Below, one piece after another: positions 1 to 11,131 of a DNA stretch of 36,456 bases; position 1 is the stretch's first letter; each line of letters begins with the position of its first letter. The DNA lies in assembly GCA_025531455.1 (NCBI GenBank), contig JAMYHL010000147.1, forward strand, positions 1-36,456, read 5' to 3'. The notes beneath the pieces are model-generated. The model did no database searches. It was not told the DNA's origin and saw only the letters and a list, made by a program, of their open reading frames with translations. Both the position numbers and the translations under genes were made by a program. The DNA is from Apiotrichum sp. Y4204 (taxonomy: Eukaryota > Basidiomycota > Tremellomycetes > Trichosporonales > Trichosporonaceae).

Positions 1-3000
1 AAAGCCGCGTCCAGGGTGGGGGGGGGGGGGGGGGGGATATGTGGGTCTTTGGGTGACTGGGAACCAAAGTCACTCGCTGCCTGGCACTACTTTAGCGTAA
101 ATGAGCAGAACAATGGCGCTAGTAGACGTCGGGCAATGTAGAGCACGCCAACAGCGATGGTGAGGAGGATAGAGGAGAATAAAAGGAGTCCGAACGATTG
201 GGAGAAACGAGAAGGGTCAGTCGGAAGAGGAGATTTTTTCGTTTTAATAATACCGGTCATGAAAGGGAGCTGTTTCGCGAGCTGGACAGTGCGGCATGTT
301 TGGTCTCTCTTCGTTGCATGCTGTGGTTGCTTGGGTCGCTCTCTGGATCTCTTGCTCTTGCTCGCTCTCAATTCTTGGGTTTGTTACTCTCCGCGCCGCT
401 CTCGTCATGGACATGCATTTGTCTCTCGACCCCGTCCCTGGTCCTCAACATCCCATCCATTTTGTTGGGTCCTGTTCGGTCTCGGTGCCTTGGGAATGTT
501 CCTGAGAGCAGCTGAGAGCCGGGAGCCGAGAGCTGAGAGAGAGCATGTGCACAAAACAAGCGCGGTAGAAGCAAAAGCCCTTGCGTACTATGGCTGATAG
601 TGCGTGCGGCACACCACCCCGGATCCCCTGGCTCTCTCCCCCGGTATACGCTGGTATGATGTAGGCCCGTAATGTACACCCTCCCTCTCTGGCGTGTTCC
701 TGGTGCGCCAACAGCGCCTCGTTGCGCTGGCGTCCATCCAGATCCATGGCCTTTGACCACTGGCACTCTGCTCTGGCGCTCTGGCCTTTTGCCAGACCCA
801 ACTGCTCGTTCCGATCCTTTCGCTGCAGATCGCGATCGTGCAGAATCCTCCCTCCCTGGTCGAAGCTCGCACAAAACTCAGTAAAGCCAAATGCCCCAAG
901 CCTCAAAACCATTCCAAACCCGAGTCTCTACATCCTCTCTGTGCTTCAGGGCTCGCGAGCTCCAGGCATCGGAAAGTGCAGACTCCACCTTGTGCGCGCC
1001 AGGGTCTGAGATCTTTGGACAAGAGCTGCCTTTGATGCTGGGCTGCTGGACAAGTATGCTCGTGATCCCGTTACGCTTCAACCCGTTTGTTCTTGGTCCT
1101 CTAGTCTCTTAGGGAATGCCCATGCTGAGCAAGTTTCACCCCGGAGATGAAGACACAACTGCACAACCCCGCAGCCGAGCACTCACGCGAGGACTCTCCG
1201 TTATCTGATCTCTGACGCATCCGCTGTCTGGGCCGCACGGTTGCCTTCCGCTCCACGCACCCCGAGTCGTGAGCGACGCCGTCCACCAGTACACGCGTTG
1301 GTCGTGTCGCCGACGCAGGCCCTCCATCCGACGTTCGCGCACCGGCACCGTTCGCGTGCATTCCATAATACTACAATACCACAGAGCCGGGAACGCACCG
1401 AGCGGATCGCGTCACCGCCGTTGTACCATCGGTACGAGCCACCATGCCACCACCGGCCACCCGGCCACCGCCAGCCGGGCAGACCGCGACTACGTCGCCG
1501 GCCCGTCTGGCGGCGCTGAAGGTGACACAACGCCGATGCCGCCGGGAGTGTCGTGGAGGAAATGTAGGGAATGCAATAGATTTTACGAGCAGATGCGTGG
1601 TCTGTGCTGCGTCTGACATGATTTGACACTATACATAACGGACGTTTCAGCACGTTCCCAAGCGACTCTGGCATGTCAGGATCTATCTGCGTACAGTACA
1701 CTACGTACTGCGTATCTTCTATGCGACACGACACACGGGACAAGCTATAGGCGATGCATACGGGCCACGGGACACGGACCGGGCCGGCGGCACCAGGGCC
1801 GGTGTGCAATTGCAATGTCGGTTGGTTGTGCTGCAATGTCGACCGACATGAGATGGTGCGATCTCGATCTCGGCACGAAGCGATCTGTGCCGCGACGGTA
1901 GCGAGCTTCAGCTCCTATCGCTCCTACCCTGCCCACATGCATATGCAGTTCACAGCGGTCCGTACATGCCCGTACACCCCATCCGCTGTACCGCTGTACC
2001 GCTGTTCGGACGCAGACGTACATTACGGCTGCCCTGAGCCCTGAGATGCCGGACCTGCTTGGGTTGCGGGGTTGCGGGCTTGCGGGCTTGCGAGTCTGCG
2101 GGTTTGCGAGATGCCCACTCTTGCGAGCGCCCCAGTCTCGGGCCGCGACGACGTGGCGCAAACCTACGCCGCTGGCTCCAGATCCATCCCACGCCAACAT
2201 GGATCAATGGACGGACGCGGCGAGGCGTCACGCGGCGACGGGCGGGGCCCAGGCAAGGAGCCAAGGAGCCAAGAAGCCAAGGAGCCAAGGAGCAGATCGG
2301 CATGGGGGAGTGGAGCGGGGAACAGGGCAGGGGAAAACGAAAAAAGAAATCAAACACGTAAAACAAAGTGTTTCGCCGGAAAATAAAAATCACACACGTC
2401 GCTTAGCCCTGAAGACCTGAAGACCCACCGCTAGTGTCTCTTGGAAATCACATTGCCCACAGCACCACAGTACAGTGGATGCATTGCTTGCATACGAGCG
2501 CAGCTAGCGCGGTACATAAACTCGGTGGAGCTCATGACGCCGCACCAATCGGGGTGCGGGGAGCTTGAGCTTCGAGTTAGGTTTGCAGAATTGCTCGCAG
2601 GGTGGACCTCGTCACCCGCGCTGCTGGATAAAGTCTACATTCGAGCTCGGGCCTGAACCTCTGCACGTTGAGCTTGCGTGCGCCACGGCGAGGAGAACAT
2701 TGGGCGGATAGGTGTTCCTGCTACTCGGTACCCCGGTACTCCGAGTGTATCCCGGCAGCGCCGGCACCAACCCCGATGCGACCACACATGTTGTTCCGGA
2801 CTTCGACGTCAGTCCGTGAGGCCGTGAGAACAGTCTGTGGTTACCCGAGATCTACCGAACTGGATCCACGGATTCGCGGCCATTCGGATCCGGGTCCTGC
2901 GTGGCCTCCACGTAGATTTAATTAAAAGAGGTTACGTAAATTTGCATCTCGGTCATCCTCGCTTTGCCGAGTTTGCTTCCGTGCCTTGCCTGGTGTTGAC

Positions 3001-3206
3001 ACTAGCGACGCCTCGACGCCAAATGCGTGGCCCCACCCCCACAAATGAGGAGAAAATCAATGAAAGGCCACCCGGTTACCATTGTCATCACCATCCCACA
3101 TCCACATCCACACCCCACATCCACAACTTCTTGTCGCCACATCTCCGCCTTTGTCTCTCCCATCCATCGGCCATCCACTCCCTCGTGACCCACTCTACGC
3201 CAGAAA
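1..3206. other. Gene-poor region, no supported gene
   Basis: I find no reading frame here with recognisable protein character. It holds a 19-base G run at 18-36, an 8-bp direct repeat (unit like cttgcggg) near 2066-2110 and another (aaggagcc) at about 2255-2294. A minus-strand frame at 87-260 could encode a 57-residue peptide with one hydrophobic segment but has no other support. The last ~120 bases before 3207 are pyrimidine-rich, as expected for the leader of the next gene. Confidence 0.6.
87..260 (-). CDS. Possible small tail-anchored membrane peptide (weak)
   Basis: A minus-strand frame from an ATG at 260 to a TAG at 87-89 would give 57 residues: a short basic N-terminus, then a hydrophobic stretch (FGLLLFSSILLTIAVGVLYI) followed by a pair of arginines and a short tail. 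This resembles a single-span, tail-anchored protein or the last exon of a larger membrane protein. The same frame extends upstream to an ATG at 371. I recognise no family, and splice sites linking it to upstream exons are not clear. It may be a chance frame, and it lies at the window edge. Confidence 0.2.
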   Translation of the reverse strand: MTGIIKTKKSPLPTDPSRFSQSFGLLLFSSILLTIAVGVLYIARRLLAPLFCSFTLK

Positions 3207-4468
3207 ATGAGCGGGTACCCGGCCGCTGCGGTAGTCGACCCCGCACTGATGCCGCAAAAGAACACCGCTGGAATCAAACGCAAGGCCGCACCACGCGCTC
3301 CGACCGGCGGAACGCGCCTCACGCGCCGACAGGCCGCGGCGGCCGCGACGCAGGAGGCTGCGTCCCCCAGCGCGACGGCGGATGCGGAACCCGCGCGTGG
3401 TGAGGAGGAGAACCTTATGAGCTACGAGTGGGCGCGCGAGAATACTGTGAGTTGTTGCGCATTACTCTCTGAGATGGATCGCCTTGGGCCTTGGGAAATG
3501 GACGCGTGACACGTCGCGTGGAAGGTGTCCATCATCGGCATCTGCCGTTCTTCTCTTGGATACTTGGATATATGCGTGATTCTTATCTTTTGAGCTGCTG
3601 AGCCCATCACATTTCAAGTATGCTTCCAAATTGGCTAACACTTAGAAACGCTCTCGACGCAGATCGCCGTCGAGCCACGCGCCGCGCAACCACCACACCT
3701 CGCCGCCACTCCCGCCGCCGAGTCATGCCGAGGCATCGCATCCACACACGCCGCGCACGCCCCAGCAGCCGATAACGCCCGCGTGGGCGGGCTCCGCACA
3801 ACCGTCAACCCACAACTCGCCGGGAGGGGACGCCGCTGGGATCGACAACCTTGTGGCCGCCGCTGCATTCCAGAGTCTCCCGGTACGTGGACTGGTGACC
3901 TGACTACGGGAGAATGTGGGGTTGGCCTTGGGGGGTCTAAGGCGACCGAGCGGTCAGCAGGGAACTCGTCACTTTTTGGGCCGAGCGCATCACAACGACC
4001 CGTGCGTGGTTGTTGTTCGGAAGTGGACGCCCGTGATGGACGCAAGTCGTGCTCGGCCATCCCTGTGCTCCTCCTGCTTGACCTACACGCACCCTTTCCC
4101 GTATCTCACCCATCTCTCTGTGACCTCTTTACCTGATACTGACCGCCCAGCCACCACCGCGCTACCCATACCCGTACGGCCTCACGCCCTTTCGGTATCC
4201 GTGCCTCACCCCTCATCTCCCGCAGCCACCGCCCGGCGATCCGCATAATCCGGCATTCAGGCGTTATGACCCTAGACACGGCCAGCGTGGCGCAGAACCC
4301 GACAGCAGCGCGAGTACTTCTCACCACCAGGCGGCCAAAGTCCCAGAACCCGCCGAGCGCCCGCCAGAGCGCACAGAACACCATACCCTCGCCGCCCTTT
4401 TGTCCGCGACCGAGGCCGCTGGGGCGGGCTCGGCATCGAGCAGCCGGCCCCTGACGCCCGGGCGGTAG
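3207..4468 (+). CDS. Proline-rich, probably disordered protein of unknown function (3 exons)
   Basis: Model: exons 3207-3446, 3646-3882 and 4151-4468, giving 264 residues. All introns are phase 0 and start with GTGAGT or GTACGT. The first acceptor (CTTAG at 3641-3645) follows a ctaac branch-like motif, and the frame stays open across both joins. The ATG sits in an A-rich context (cagaaaATG). The protein has a basic segment at the first junction (KRSRRR, a plausible nuclear signal), then Pro/His/Ser-rich low-complexity sequence with PYPYG-like aromatic patches. Two short helical stretches near NLVAAAAFQSLP and LAALLSATEAA may be binding motifs. I recognise no domain. A nuclear regulatory role is only a guess. 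The two introns (199 and 268 nt) are longer than most in this window, so extra exons cannot be excluded. Confidence 0.5.
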
Positions 4469-6319
4469 TCGTGACAGTCGTCGTGGCAGGCGAACGTGTG
4501 CAGCATGTGTAGCGCGGTGATGTCGTGACGGCATCGGGGAATTTTGATCGGCGCAGTCGGGGTCGTGGGAATTGTAACCGCCCCCGTGTAGATGGTGGGA
4601 CTACCGAAACCGGAGACGAGGCAGGGGTGGGGCGGGGCGGCGATAGCGCCGCCACTGATAAGAGGGTAGGACGGAGCCAGGGCGGAATGCTCAGTGGCAG
4701 ATAGAATGTGTGAGCGTGAGAATTGTTCCGACGCGGCAGAGATACCGTTGACACATATGATTCAAGGGTTAAGCAAGCAGTACCTTCATATTTGTAGCAT
4801 GTAGATTTATCCAGTGTTTCCTGGCAGCACGATGGATAGAGCGGGCGGGGCGGAAGCTGACATTTCACCACCAAAATAGAACCCCTTGACCCCTTGACCA
4901 GGCATCCATGCAGGCGATATCTTCTAGAGCGCTCTACATCGACTCCGAGCTAGTCGCCAGTCGCCACAACTTCCCCACATGGCGTGCGGGGTAACATTTA
5001 TGCACTTGCGCGCGCATAACACGTCATCGCTGCGCCATGCATCGAGGCTAGGGGACCGGAACGGTCAGATCGCGGCGGAGCGGCGGAAGAGCGGTTTTGA
5101 TAAAGTGACCATGGCAATAGGATACAGTCGTAGCTGGGAACTGGACTGTCTCGGAAGCTGAGCATGAATGAGCAGCTGCTTTTGGAGAACAAGATATACG
5201 GTTCACTGCAGTGTCAAAAGCCAGTGAAAATGTGGGGCAGTCTCGGTTTTCTGAAGTGTGGGCGATGTGGGCTTGGCGGCCAGCAAGACTTCGAGCAAGA
5301 CTTGTCGGCAGTACTCTGTCAAATGTGTAAGCGCCCCACTTCACTCAGAGCTATTATGGGAGTCAGGCGGATCGACAAGTGGTGATGCCGAGCGTCGAGT
5401 GAACCCGTTTACTCCTCGCAACCTGGGGGTGCGTGCCGTTTGGCGGCGAATTACTCCTGCCATACAGACACAGATAGAATACAGCTCAGATCACGAGCAC
5501 GCGATGGAACACTACTGCGTGTCGAACACATTTCCATACCATCGAGGCTCAACATCAACGAGAGCTGTAGGCTTGAGATGATCATCTGCTTGACGCTCGA
5601 TCAAGATGCCAATGACACTTTCCGATCACGGTGCAAGTCTGGCGGGAGCAGATTTGGCTCTGCCCGATGGCAAGATGTGCCAGATGTGCTTCTCCGAGAC
5701 TTTTTTTTCGACACTTTATAACACGAGGAGAGACAAGGACGATGCGCGATGCGAAGATGAAGAGACCATGTACTGAGGAGATGTTGCGTGGGCAGGATGC
5801 ATGGTAGACTGGTGGCTAGTGGTGGTGGATGCTGGAATACGCCACATGCAGAGATGGGATGTGGAGGGAAACAGGTCACCAGCCCGCCAGCCCAGCCAGG
5901 GTGGTGGGTGGTGGCTACGGTGGTCCCAAGATGTATGCTTGTCGTCGTCGTGCATTGTGCTTCTTTTCCTCATCATCTCCATCACACACAACACACACAC
6001 CATTCCCCGGCTCGTTACTTGTCTTTCTCATCGCATAGAGCATAGCCCTCGCCACCGTGAACTGCCGGATATCGATACTCCACCGGCCATATAATCCACC
6101 CCTTGCGGCAGCCGTTTACAGCATTTCCCCCCCTGCGCAGTTTCGCCTTGACCGAATTGGGACAGGACATCACACATTGAGAGAGAGGATTAATTCAACA
6201 GCGGTCATTCAATCTCCACCACCGACGACATCATCGTCCCTCCCTCCATCTCTTCATCCCCACTCCCCATCCTCACCGTCCCAGCTCAGCGGCGAGCACA
6301 GCATCGGGCGTCCTGAACA
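4469..6319. other. Intergenic region before the PHO85-type kinase gene
   Basis: I see no supported gene in this 1.85 kb. The final part looks like promoter and leader: an AT-rich catataat at about 6087-6095, CA runs near 5990, and pyrimidine-rich sequence up to 6319. From roughly 5935 to the ATG at 6320 I found no other ATG on the plus strand, which fits a leader selected for a first-AUG start. A cysteine-containing frame near 5164-5385 was considered and rejected. Confidence 0.6.
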
Positions 6320-8477
6320 ATGTATGTGCACCACCGCCGGCCATCGGTGCCAGTGTTCTCCACGGTGACCCCGACCGCCGCCCTCCACCCTCCACCGGCC
6401 GCCCACGTTCGTTCTGCTCACAACTCACAGGAACTACGTCCAGCTGGAGAAGCTCGGCGAGGGCACGTACGCGACCGTCTACAAGGTGAGCCGTGGATGC
6501 GGCGGGGAGGGATGCGACGTCTGCAGCTGCATGTTTGTTGAGAAGCTGTGAGGTGCACGACCTTCCCCGGCTGCTCGACTCCCACCATGGTCGCTCACAC
6601 GCAGGGACGGTCACGCACGACCTCGGAGATTGTTGCGCTCAAGGAGATCCATCTCGATGCCGAGGAGGGCACGCCGAGTACGGCCATCCGCGAAATCAGC
6701 TTGATGAAGGGTGAGTTCCAGTGGAGCAGATAGAGTTAGGTGGAGAATGAAGCGCGGTGGTTGTGGCCAAGGCGGGCCAGAACTAACGAGAACCTTGAAC
6801 ATACTCGGGCGCAGTCGATCCTGCGCGGTGGATTCTCTGCAACATCATGCTAATGCTTAGAGCTCAAGCACGTCAACATTGTCCGCCTGCACGACGTCAT
6901 TCACACCGAGAGCAAGCTGGTCCTCATCTTCGAGGTGCGTCCCCTTCCGCTCTCAATATCTGATGGCAGTTCTGTGAACAGGACCTGAAACGGTACATGG
7001 ACACGCACGGTGATCGCGGCGCACTCCCGCTCAACACTGTCAAGAACTTCACTTGGCAGCTCCTGAACGGTATCTCGTTCTGCCACAAGAACCGTGTTCT
7101 CCACCGTGATCTCAAGCCGCAGAACCTGCTAATCAACCGTCGCGGAGACCTCAAGATTGGTGACTTCGGTCTCGCACGCGCGTTTGGCGTCCCGGTCAAC
7201 ACCTTTAGCAATGAAGTGAGCTTCGAGTGAGATTACAAGCTGACTCCAGGTCGTAACCCTCTGGTACCGTGCCCCGGATGTGCTCCTTGGGTCGCGCACC
7301 TACTCGACGAGCATCGATATCTGGAGTGTGGGCTGCATGTGAGTGAGGAGAACCAACCAACGGCTGACCGCTAGCTTCGCCGAGATGATCACCGGATACC
7401 CATTGTTCCGCGGCCGTGACAACAATGACCAACTCGTCCAGATCATGAAGATTGTCGGCACGCCGTCGGACGCCACGCTTCAGCAGATCAAGATGAACTC
7501 ACCAGAGATCCAGCTCAAGCAGCCGCTCAGCAAGCATCCCAAACAGCCGCTGCACAACATTGTCCCCAAAGCCCCGCGAGAGGGTAAGCTGATCTGTATT
7601 CTTCCTAGCTGACAGCAGCCATCGCGCTTCTCGAGCATCTGCTTCAGTTTGAGCCTAACAGGAGGTACGACGCGGATGAGGCCCTCGCGCACCCGTACTT
7701 CACCAGCGGCCCCATCGCCCCGGCAGCGGTCGCTCCCGGTGCGGCATCGTCGGCGGCATCGCTCGCGCTTCCGCCCCGTGTGGCTGCCCGTGCGAACCAG
7801 GCATCAGCCGCTGTTCAGGCCCAGCAACAGGCGCAGCAGCAGCAGCAGGCAGCACAACAGGCTGCTCATGCCCAGGCTCAAGCCCAAGCGCAGGCGCAGG
7901 CCGCCCAGCAGGCAGCTGCAGCGCAACTCGCCGCCCAGCAGCAGCAGCAGTGGATGCTTGCCGAGCAGGTCCGCCAACAGCAGCAGCAGTACTACTGTAA
8001 GACAACCGCCTCCTTGACTGGCTCCACGCGTTCCACACGCTGACAATCAGCGGACCCCGCCATGGCACAGCACGCCGCCGCGCAGGCTCAGGCGGCGCAG
8101 ATGCAGCACCTCGCGCAGGCACAGGCGCAGGCGCAGGCAGCCCAGGCCCGCATGGACCCGAACGTGAGTTTCAATCAGAGTCAAGAGCGGCATGGCGGGT
8201 ACGGACACGGCGGACATGACACGCTACCACTCGTGCAAGTGAACGGTGCCCCAGCTCAAGGGGTTGGACTGGCCGGGCCGGGCCGAAGCAAGCACGGCCC
8301 GTTTGGCCAGCAAGGCTTGTTTGTCCAAGGGCAGCAAGGCTGGGGCGGACAAGGTCCCCAGCTGAACGATCATGTTCAGAGCGACCGACGTGGAGGCGGC
8401 TCAAGACATCGCACAAGCAATCGCCGCTGACAAGACTCCAGCAGCAGTACTACATGAACCCCGACGGCCGGTACTGA
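6320..8477 (+). CDS. PHO85: Pho85-type cyclin-dependent kinase with Gln/Ala-rich tail
   Basis: Ten exons by my reading: 6320-6321, 6431-6485, 6605-6710, 6861-6934, 6982-7215, 7250-7338, 7375-7583, 7619-7996, 8051-8163 and 8442-8477, giving 431 residues. Kinase landmarks in order are the glycine loop [11 protein letters not shown] (10-20), catalytic Lys32 in VALKEI, the PSTAIRE helix (43-49), HRD (120-122) with LKPQN, DFG (140-142) and [10 protein letters not shown]. The [22 protein letters not shown] block is the Pho85 hallmark. In yeasts Pho85 binds Pcl cyclins and controls phosphate response, glycogen metabolism and cell cycle. Residues ~286-431 form a Gln/Ala tail absent from the 305-residue S. 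cerevisiae protein, ending in [11 protein letters not shown]. The first intron splits the start codon (AT|G). Three introns are only 34-36 nt. Family assignment is firm. The tail exons after 7996 are less certain. Confidence 0.9.
6322..6430 (+). other. Intron that splits the start codon of the kinase gene
   Basis: The intron starts GTATGT at 6322 and ends ACTCACAG at 6430. The upstream exon ends in AT (6320-6321) and the next exon begins with G (6431). Joined, they read ATG AAC TAC GTC, the expected Pho85 N-terminus. Without splicing the ATG at 6320 leads into an unrelated frame. In the kinase frame there is a stop at 6366-6368 and no ATG between it and the kinase exon. Confidence 0.75.
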
Positions 8478-9097
8478 GCGCATGCGCGAGAGCGGAATGT
8501 GGACGAGATGAGTCGAGGGTGAGGATATGGAACGGATCCAGCGACTGGCGGCGATTAGAAGTGATCAAACAACCAGGGCAGCGGCCAGCGCGGCCAGATG
8601 GACAACGGCGACTCGACCTCAGAATGGCCTGGCCGGAACACGTGCATCATGATCTAGTGTATGAGATTCGAGATTCCTTGAGTGAGGCCCGCAGACACGG
8701 CGTCGCCGCGACGAGAAGTCTGGTGCGATCCGAGATCTCACACTGATGGTCGATCGCCTTACAGCTTCTCACCAACCCACAGTTACTGCTGTTTGATACC
8801 ATAAATCTAATATCTGATCGATCGAACATGGCAAAGAGATGGCAGCAGGACAGGCACCGGAATCAACATTTCCGCGTCGTGATTCATGAACGCGAGCCGC
8901 AGGTCCTCAGCATCCTCAACAGATCTAATAACACCATGTCCAACGACGTGTCATGACATTACTGATGGCGAAACAAGACCTTAACAGCGATCCTATCACC
9001 TGGAACGAACTGGCCCCTCTCAGCTCTACCCTCCTTCTATCTCTCCCATCTATTCTCCATTCTCCATCCAACACCCTCCGCCGGCGCCGCATCCGCC
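8478..9097. other. Intergenic region between the kinase gene and the tRNA
   Basis: No gene seen. The region probably holds the 3' untranslated part of the kinase mRNA; an ataaat-type AT-rich patch lies near 8800-8812. The bases just upstream of the tRNA are pyrimidine-rich. Confidence 0.55.
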
Positions 9098-9206
9098 GGT
9101 GTGATGCCCGAGTGGTTAAGGGGAATGATTAGAACAGCCTTCGCGCCTTCCGCGAGCTCCTCATCATTTGACGTCAGTCGCCAGAGTTCAAATCTCTGTC
9201 ACACCT
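9098..9206 (+). tRNA. tRNA-Ser (anticodon AGA) with a 28-nt intron
   Basis: A class II tRNA fold is visible. The acceptor GGTGTGA (9098-9104) pairs with TCACACC (9199-9205). The D-arm region contains GAGTGGTTAA. Anticodon stem AATGA (9124-9128) pairs with TCATT (9164-9168), and the AGA anticodon is at 9131-9133. An intron at 9135-9162 begins one base after the anticodon, the standard eukaryotic position. A long variable arm contains a GAC/GTC stem, and the T-arm is CAGAG-TTCAAAT-CTCTG, which also supplies the B box. The architecture matches yeast tRNA-Ser(AGA). The base after the acceptor (9206) is T, whereas eukaryotic serine tRNAs usually have G there. A T5 run (9206-9210) would end Pol III transcription directly at the 3' end. 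Confidence 0.88.
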
Positions 9207-9210
9207 TTTT
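9206..9210 (+). terminator. Pol III T-run terminator of the tRNA gene
   Basis: Five T residues follow the acceptor stem immediately, so the first T doubles as the discriminator position. Runs of four or more T on the coding strand are the usual RNA polymerase III stop signal. Confidence 0.6.
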
Positions 9211-11010
9211 GGGAGCAGGACGACCAAGTCTCTCGCCCCGATTCGACCTCGTACCTCGTACCCGAGAGCAGAGGACGGGCCAAGCGTGCTTGCCGCTCAC
9301 GAGCGCTTGGGGGCGTAGGGCTTGTAGTTTCCACTCGTTTCCCGGAGGAACTGGCTTGCTGTGGTGTTAGGCCATACAGGGATCGATAAAATCACCGATG
9401 GTCTGCTGGGCCTTCCTTTTGTGAACGCGAAAACTGAGAACCGTATCGCCGTGCCGTCATGCGTGAGCGTGAGCTGCCAAGTCAGGTACTGTACTATTGA
9501 TGGCGTCCGCTTTTGTTGCTTATCGCCAAAGATATCCATATGCACCGGAACAATGATCGCGGCACGCGACAGTACTCGGATCACGAGAAGCGAATCGGAG
9601 GCAAATCTTGCAGGCAACAGGCAACGGGCAGCGGGCATCGTGACGGCGGGCATATCAGATAGGCCGCCGCATGTGACTATGACAATCGTCCGATGCGTAT
9701 CCCGTCCTCGAGTCTCCTGGAACATCGGGACTGTGACCGTACACCAACCCAATCCTCAAGCCCGTCGAGAAACGATCCAGTCCGTCCCCAATGGCACGAA
9801 CAGTTGAATAACAGATCCACCGCCAAGCATCCGCTCGTGCCGACCCGACGCCAGTCCCATCGGAATAGCACAAACCAGCCTGCGTCCAGCTCTCCTCCCG
9901 CCTGACGAATCCCGCTTGGCGCTTGATCTACAACGCTGTATCCGACTGAACCAGCGAATATAAACTGAGCAGGACGTCATCCCGATGAGGCGGGATCGGC
10001 GGGCATCGTAAGCTTGAAGTCAGTACAAGCCTGGAATCCCTCAGACTGGTCCGCCTGGTGCTGCGTTTTCTCCTTTCTTGGCAAAGATCGCAATCGCCAG
10101 CACACGTTCCCGCTGTTCCTCACTTCCCACCTCCGCTTCCGGAGGCTCTGTCGCTCTGTGGAGCACGAGGCACAAGTGCGCGGGATGTTAAGCTTGAGTC
10201 TACCATGGTTATTGCCCGGGCTTGGCTACGCAGCACATGGTACATGGACATCCCGAGAACGAAGGACGCGTTACGGGTCCTGGTGCTCGCGGTCCGCCCA
10301 TCCTCCCCAGCTGTTTCTATACGTCTACAGTAGCCAAGCGAGCAGAACAGAGGTGCAGGTGCAGACAGGGACGCAGAGTGCGTAAACAAGATTCCAGAGT
10401 TGACTGCCCCGATCAATGCCCTTATGAGGCGGCTCGGACGCGACACCCCCCGACAGGAGATAGTTAGGACGGAGATCGATAACCCCATGGGCAGTTGTTC
10501 TCTCCCCCGCGAGTCTCATGATTAGCTCTCGGACCTGCATCTCGGCGAGGGCGGATGTTGCAATGCCTCGTCGCGAGAGGCGCGCGGGGATGCGATCGCA
10601 TGCGCGTGATGTACACGTACGCATGACGTCGGGTGTGGCACATGGCATACATATCGACAAGGACGTCCGCCGGAGTGATTGTGGCAGTCGCGCGCTGAGA
10701 TGGACAACGTTGGCTCTCACAAAATACAGCTGCGGAGCGGGGTAGTCTTGAGCTTGACGAGATGTGAAAAGTTGGGCAAGAGGAGAGCTCCGACCGCGAA
10801 GGGAGAATCACGGGGGGGGGGGGGCGGGGGAAGGTGAGCTGTGGGCTGCGCGAAGTGGGATGACATGAGAGAGATGAGGCGTGAAGCGAGTGAGAGGCAA
10901 GCTGGGAAACAAGAGAATCCCCACGAGCAACAAACCGAGCCGAGGGCAGCGTCTGACAGGGAAGCTAGTCGAGACGAGAGTGGGATGAAAGAAAACGTGC
11001 TGGGAAACGG
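9211..11010. other. Intergenic region upstream of the secreted-protein gene
   Basis: I found no supported gene in this 1.8 kb on either strand; the open frames lack protein character. A G13-C-G5 run lies at 10812-10830. The last ~250 bp are purine-rich on the plus strand and lead into a TATA box, so they likely form the promoter of the gene at 11132. Confidence 0.55.
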
Positions 11011-11018
11011 TATATAAG
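11011..11018 (+). promoter_or_regulatory. TATA box of the secreted-protein gene
   Basis: The sequence tatataag lies 114-121 bases upstream of the ATG at 11132 and is followed by a C/T/A-rich leader with no ATG before 11132. A consensus TATA box usually marks a strongly or conditionally expressed gene in fungi. Confidence 0.7.
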
Positions 11019-11131
11019 AAGACTGTCTGGCGCATCGTCCTCTCCATCGCAACACCTCTCAACTTCCAGAACCAGTACTGTACCCCACACTCCTACTTCA
11101 CTACTCTCGACACACTCCATATTCATTGACC

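Noticed and set aside
5164..5385. Plus-strand frame of 73 codons with CGRCGLGG and CQMC, looking like a zinc ribbon
   Set aside because: Only two cysteine pairs in an otherwise unremarkable sequence, no splice context, no leader and no family resemblance. Most likely chance.
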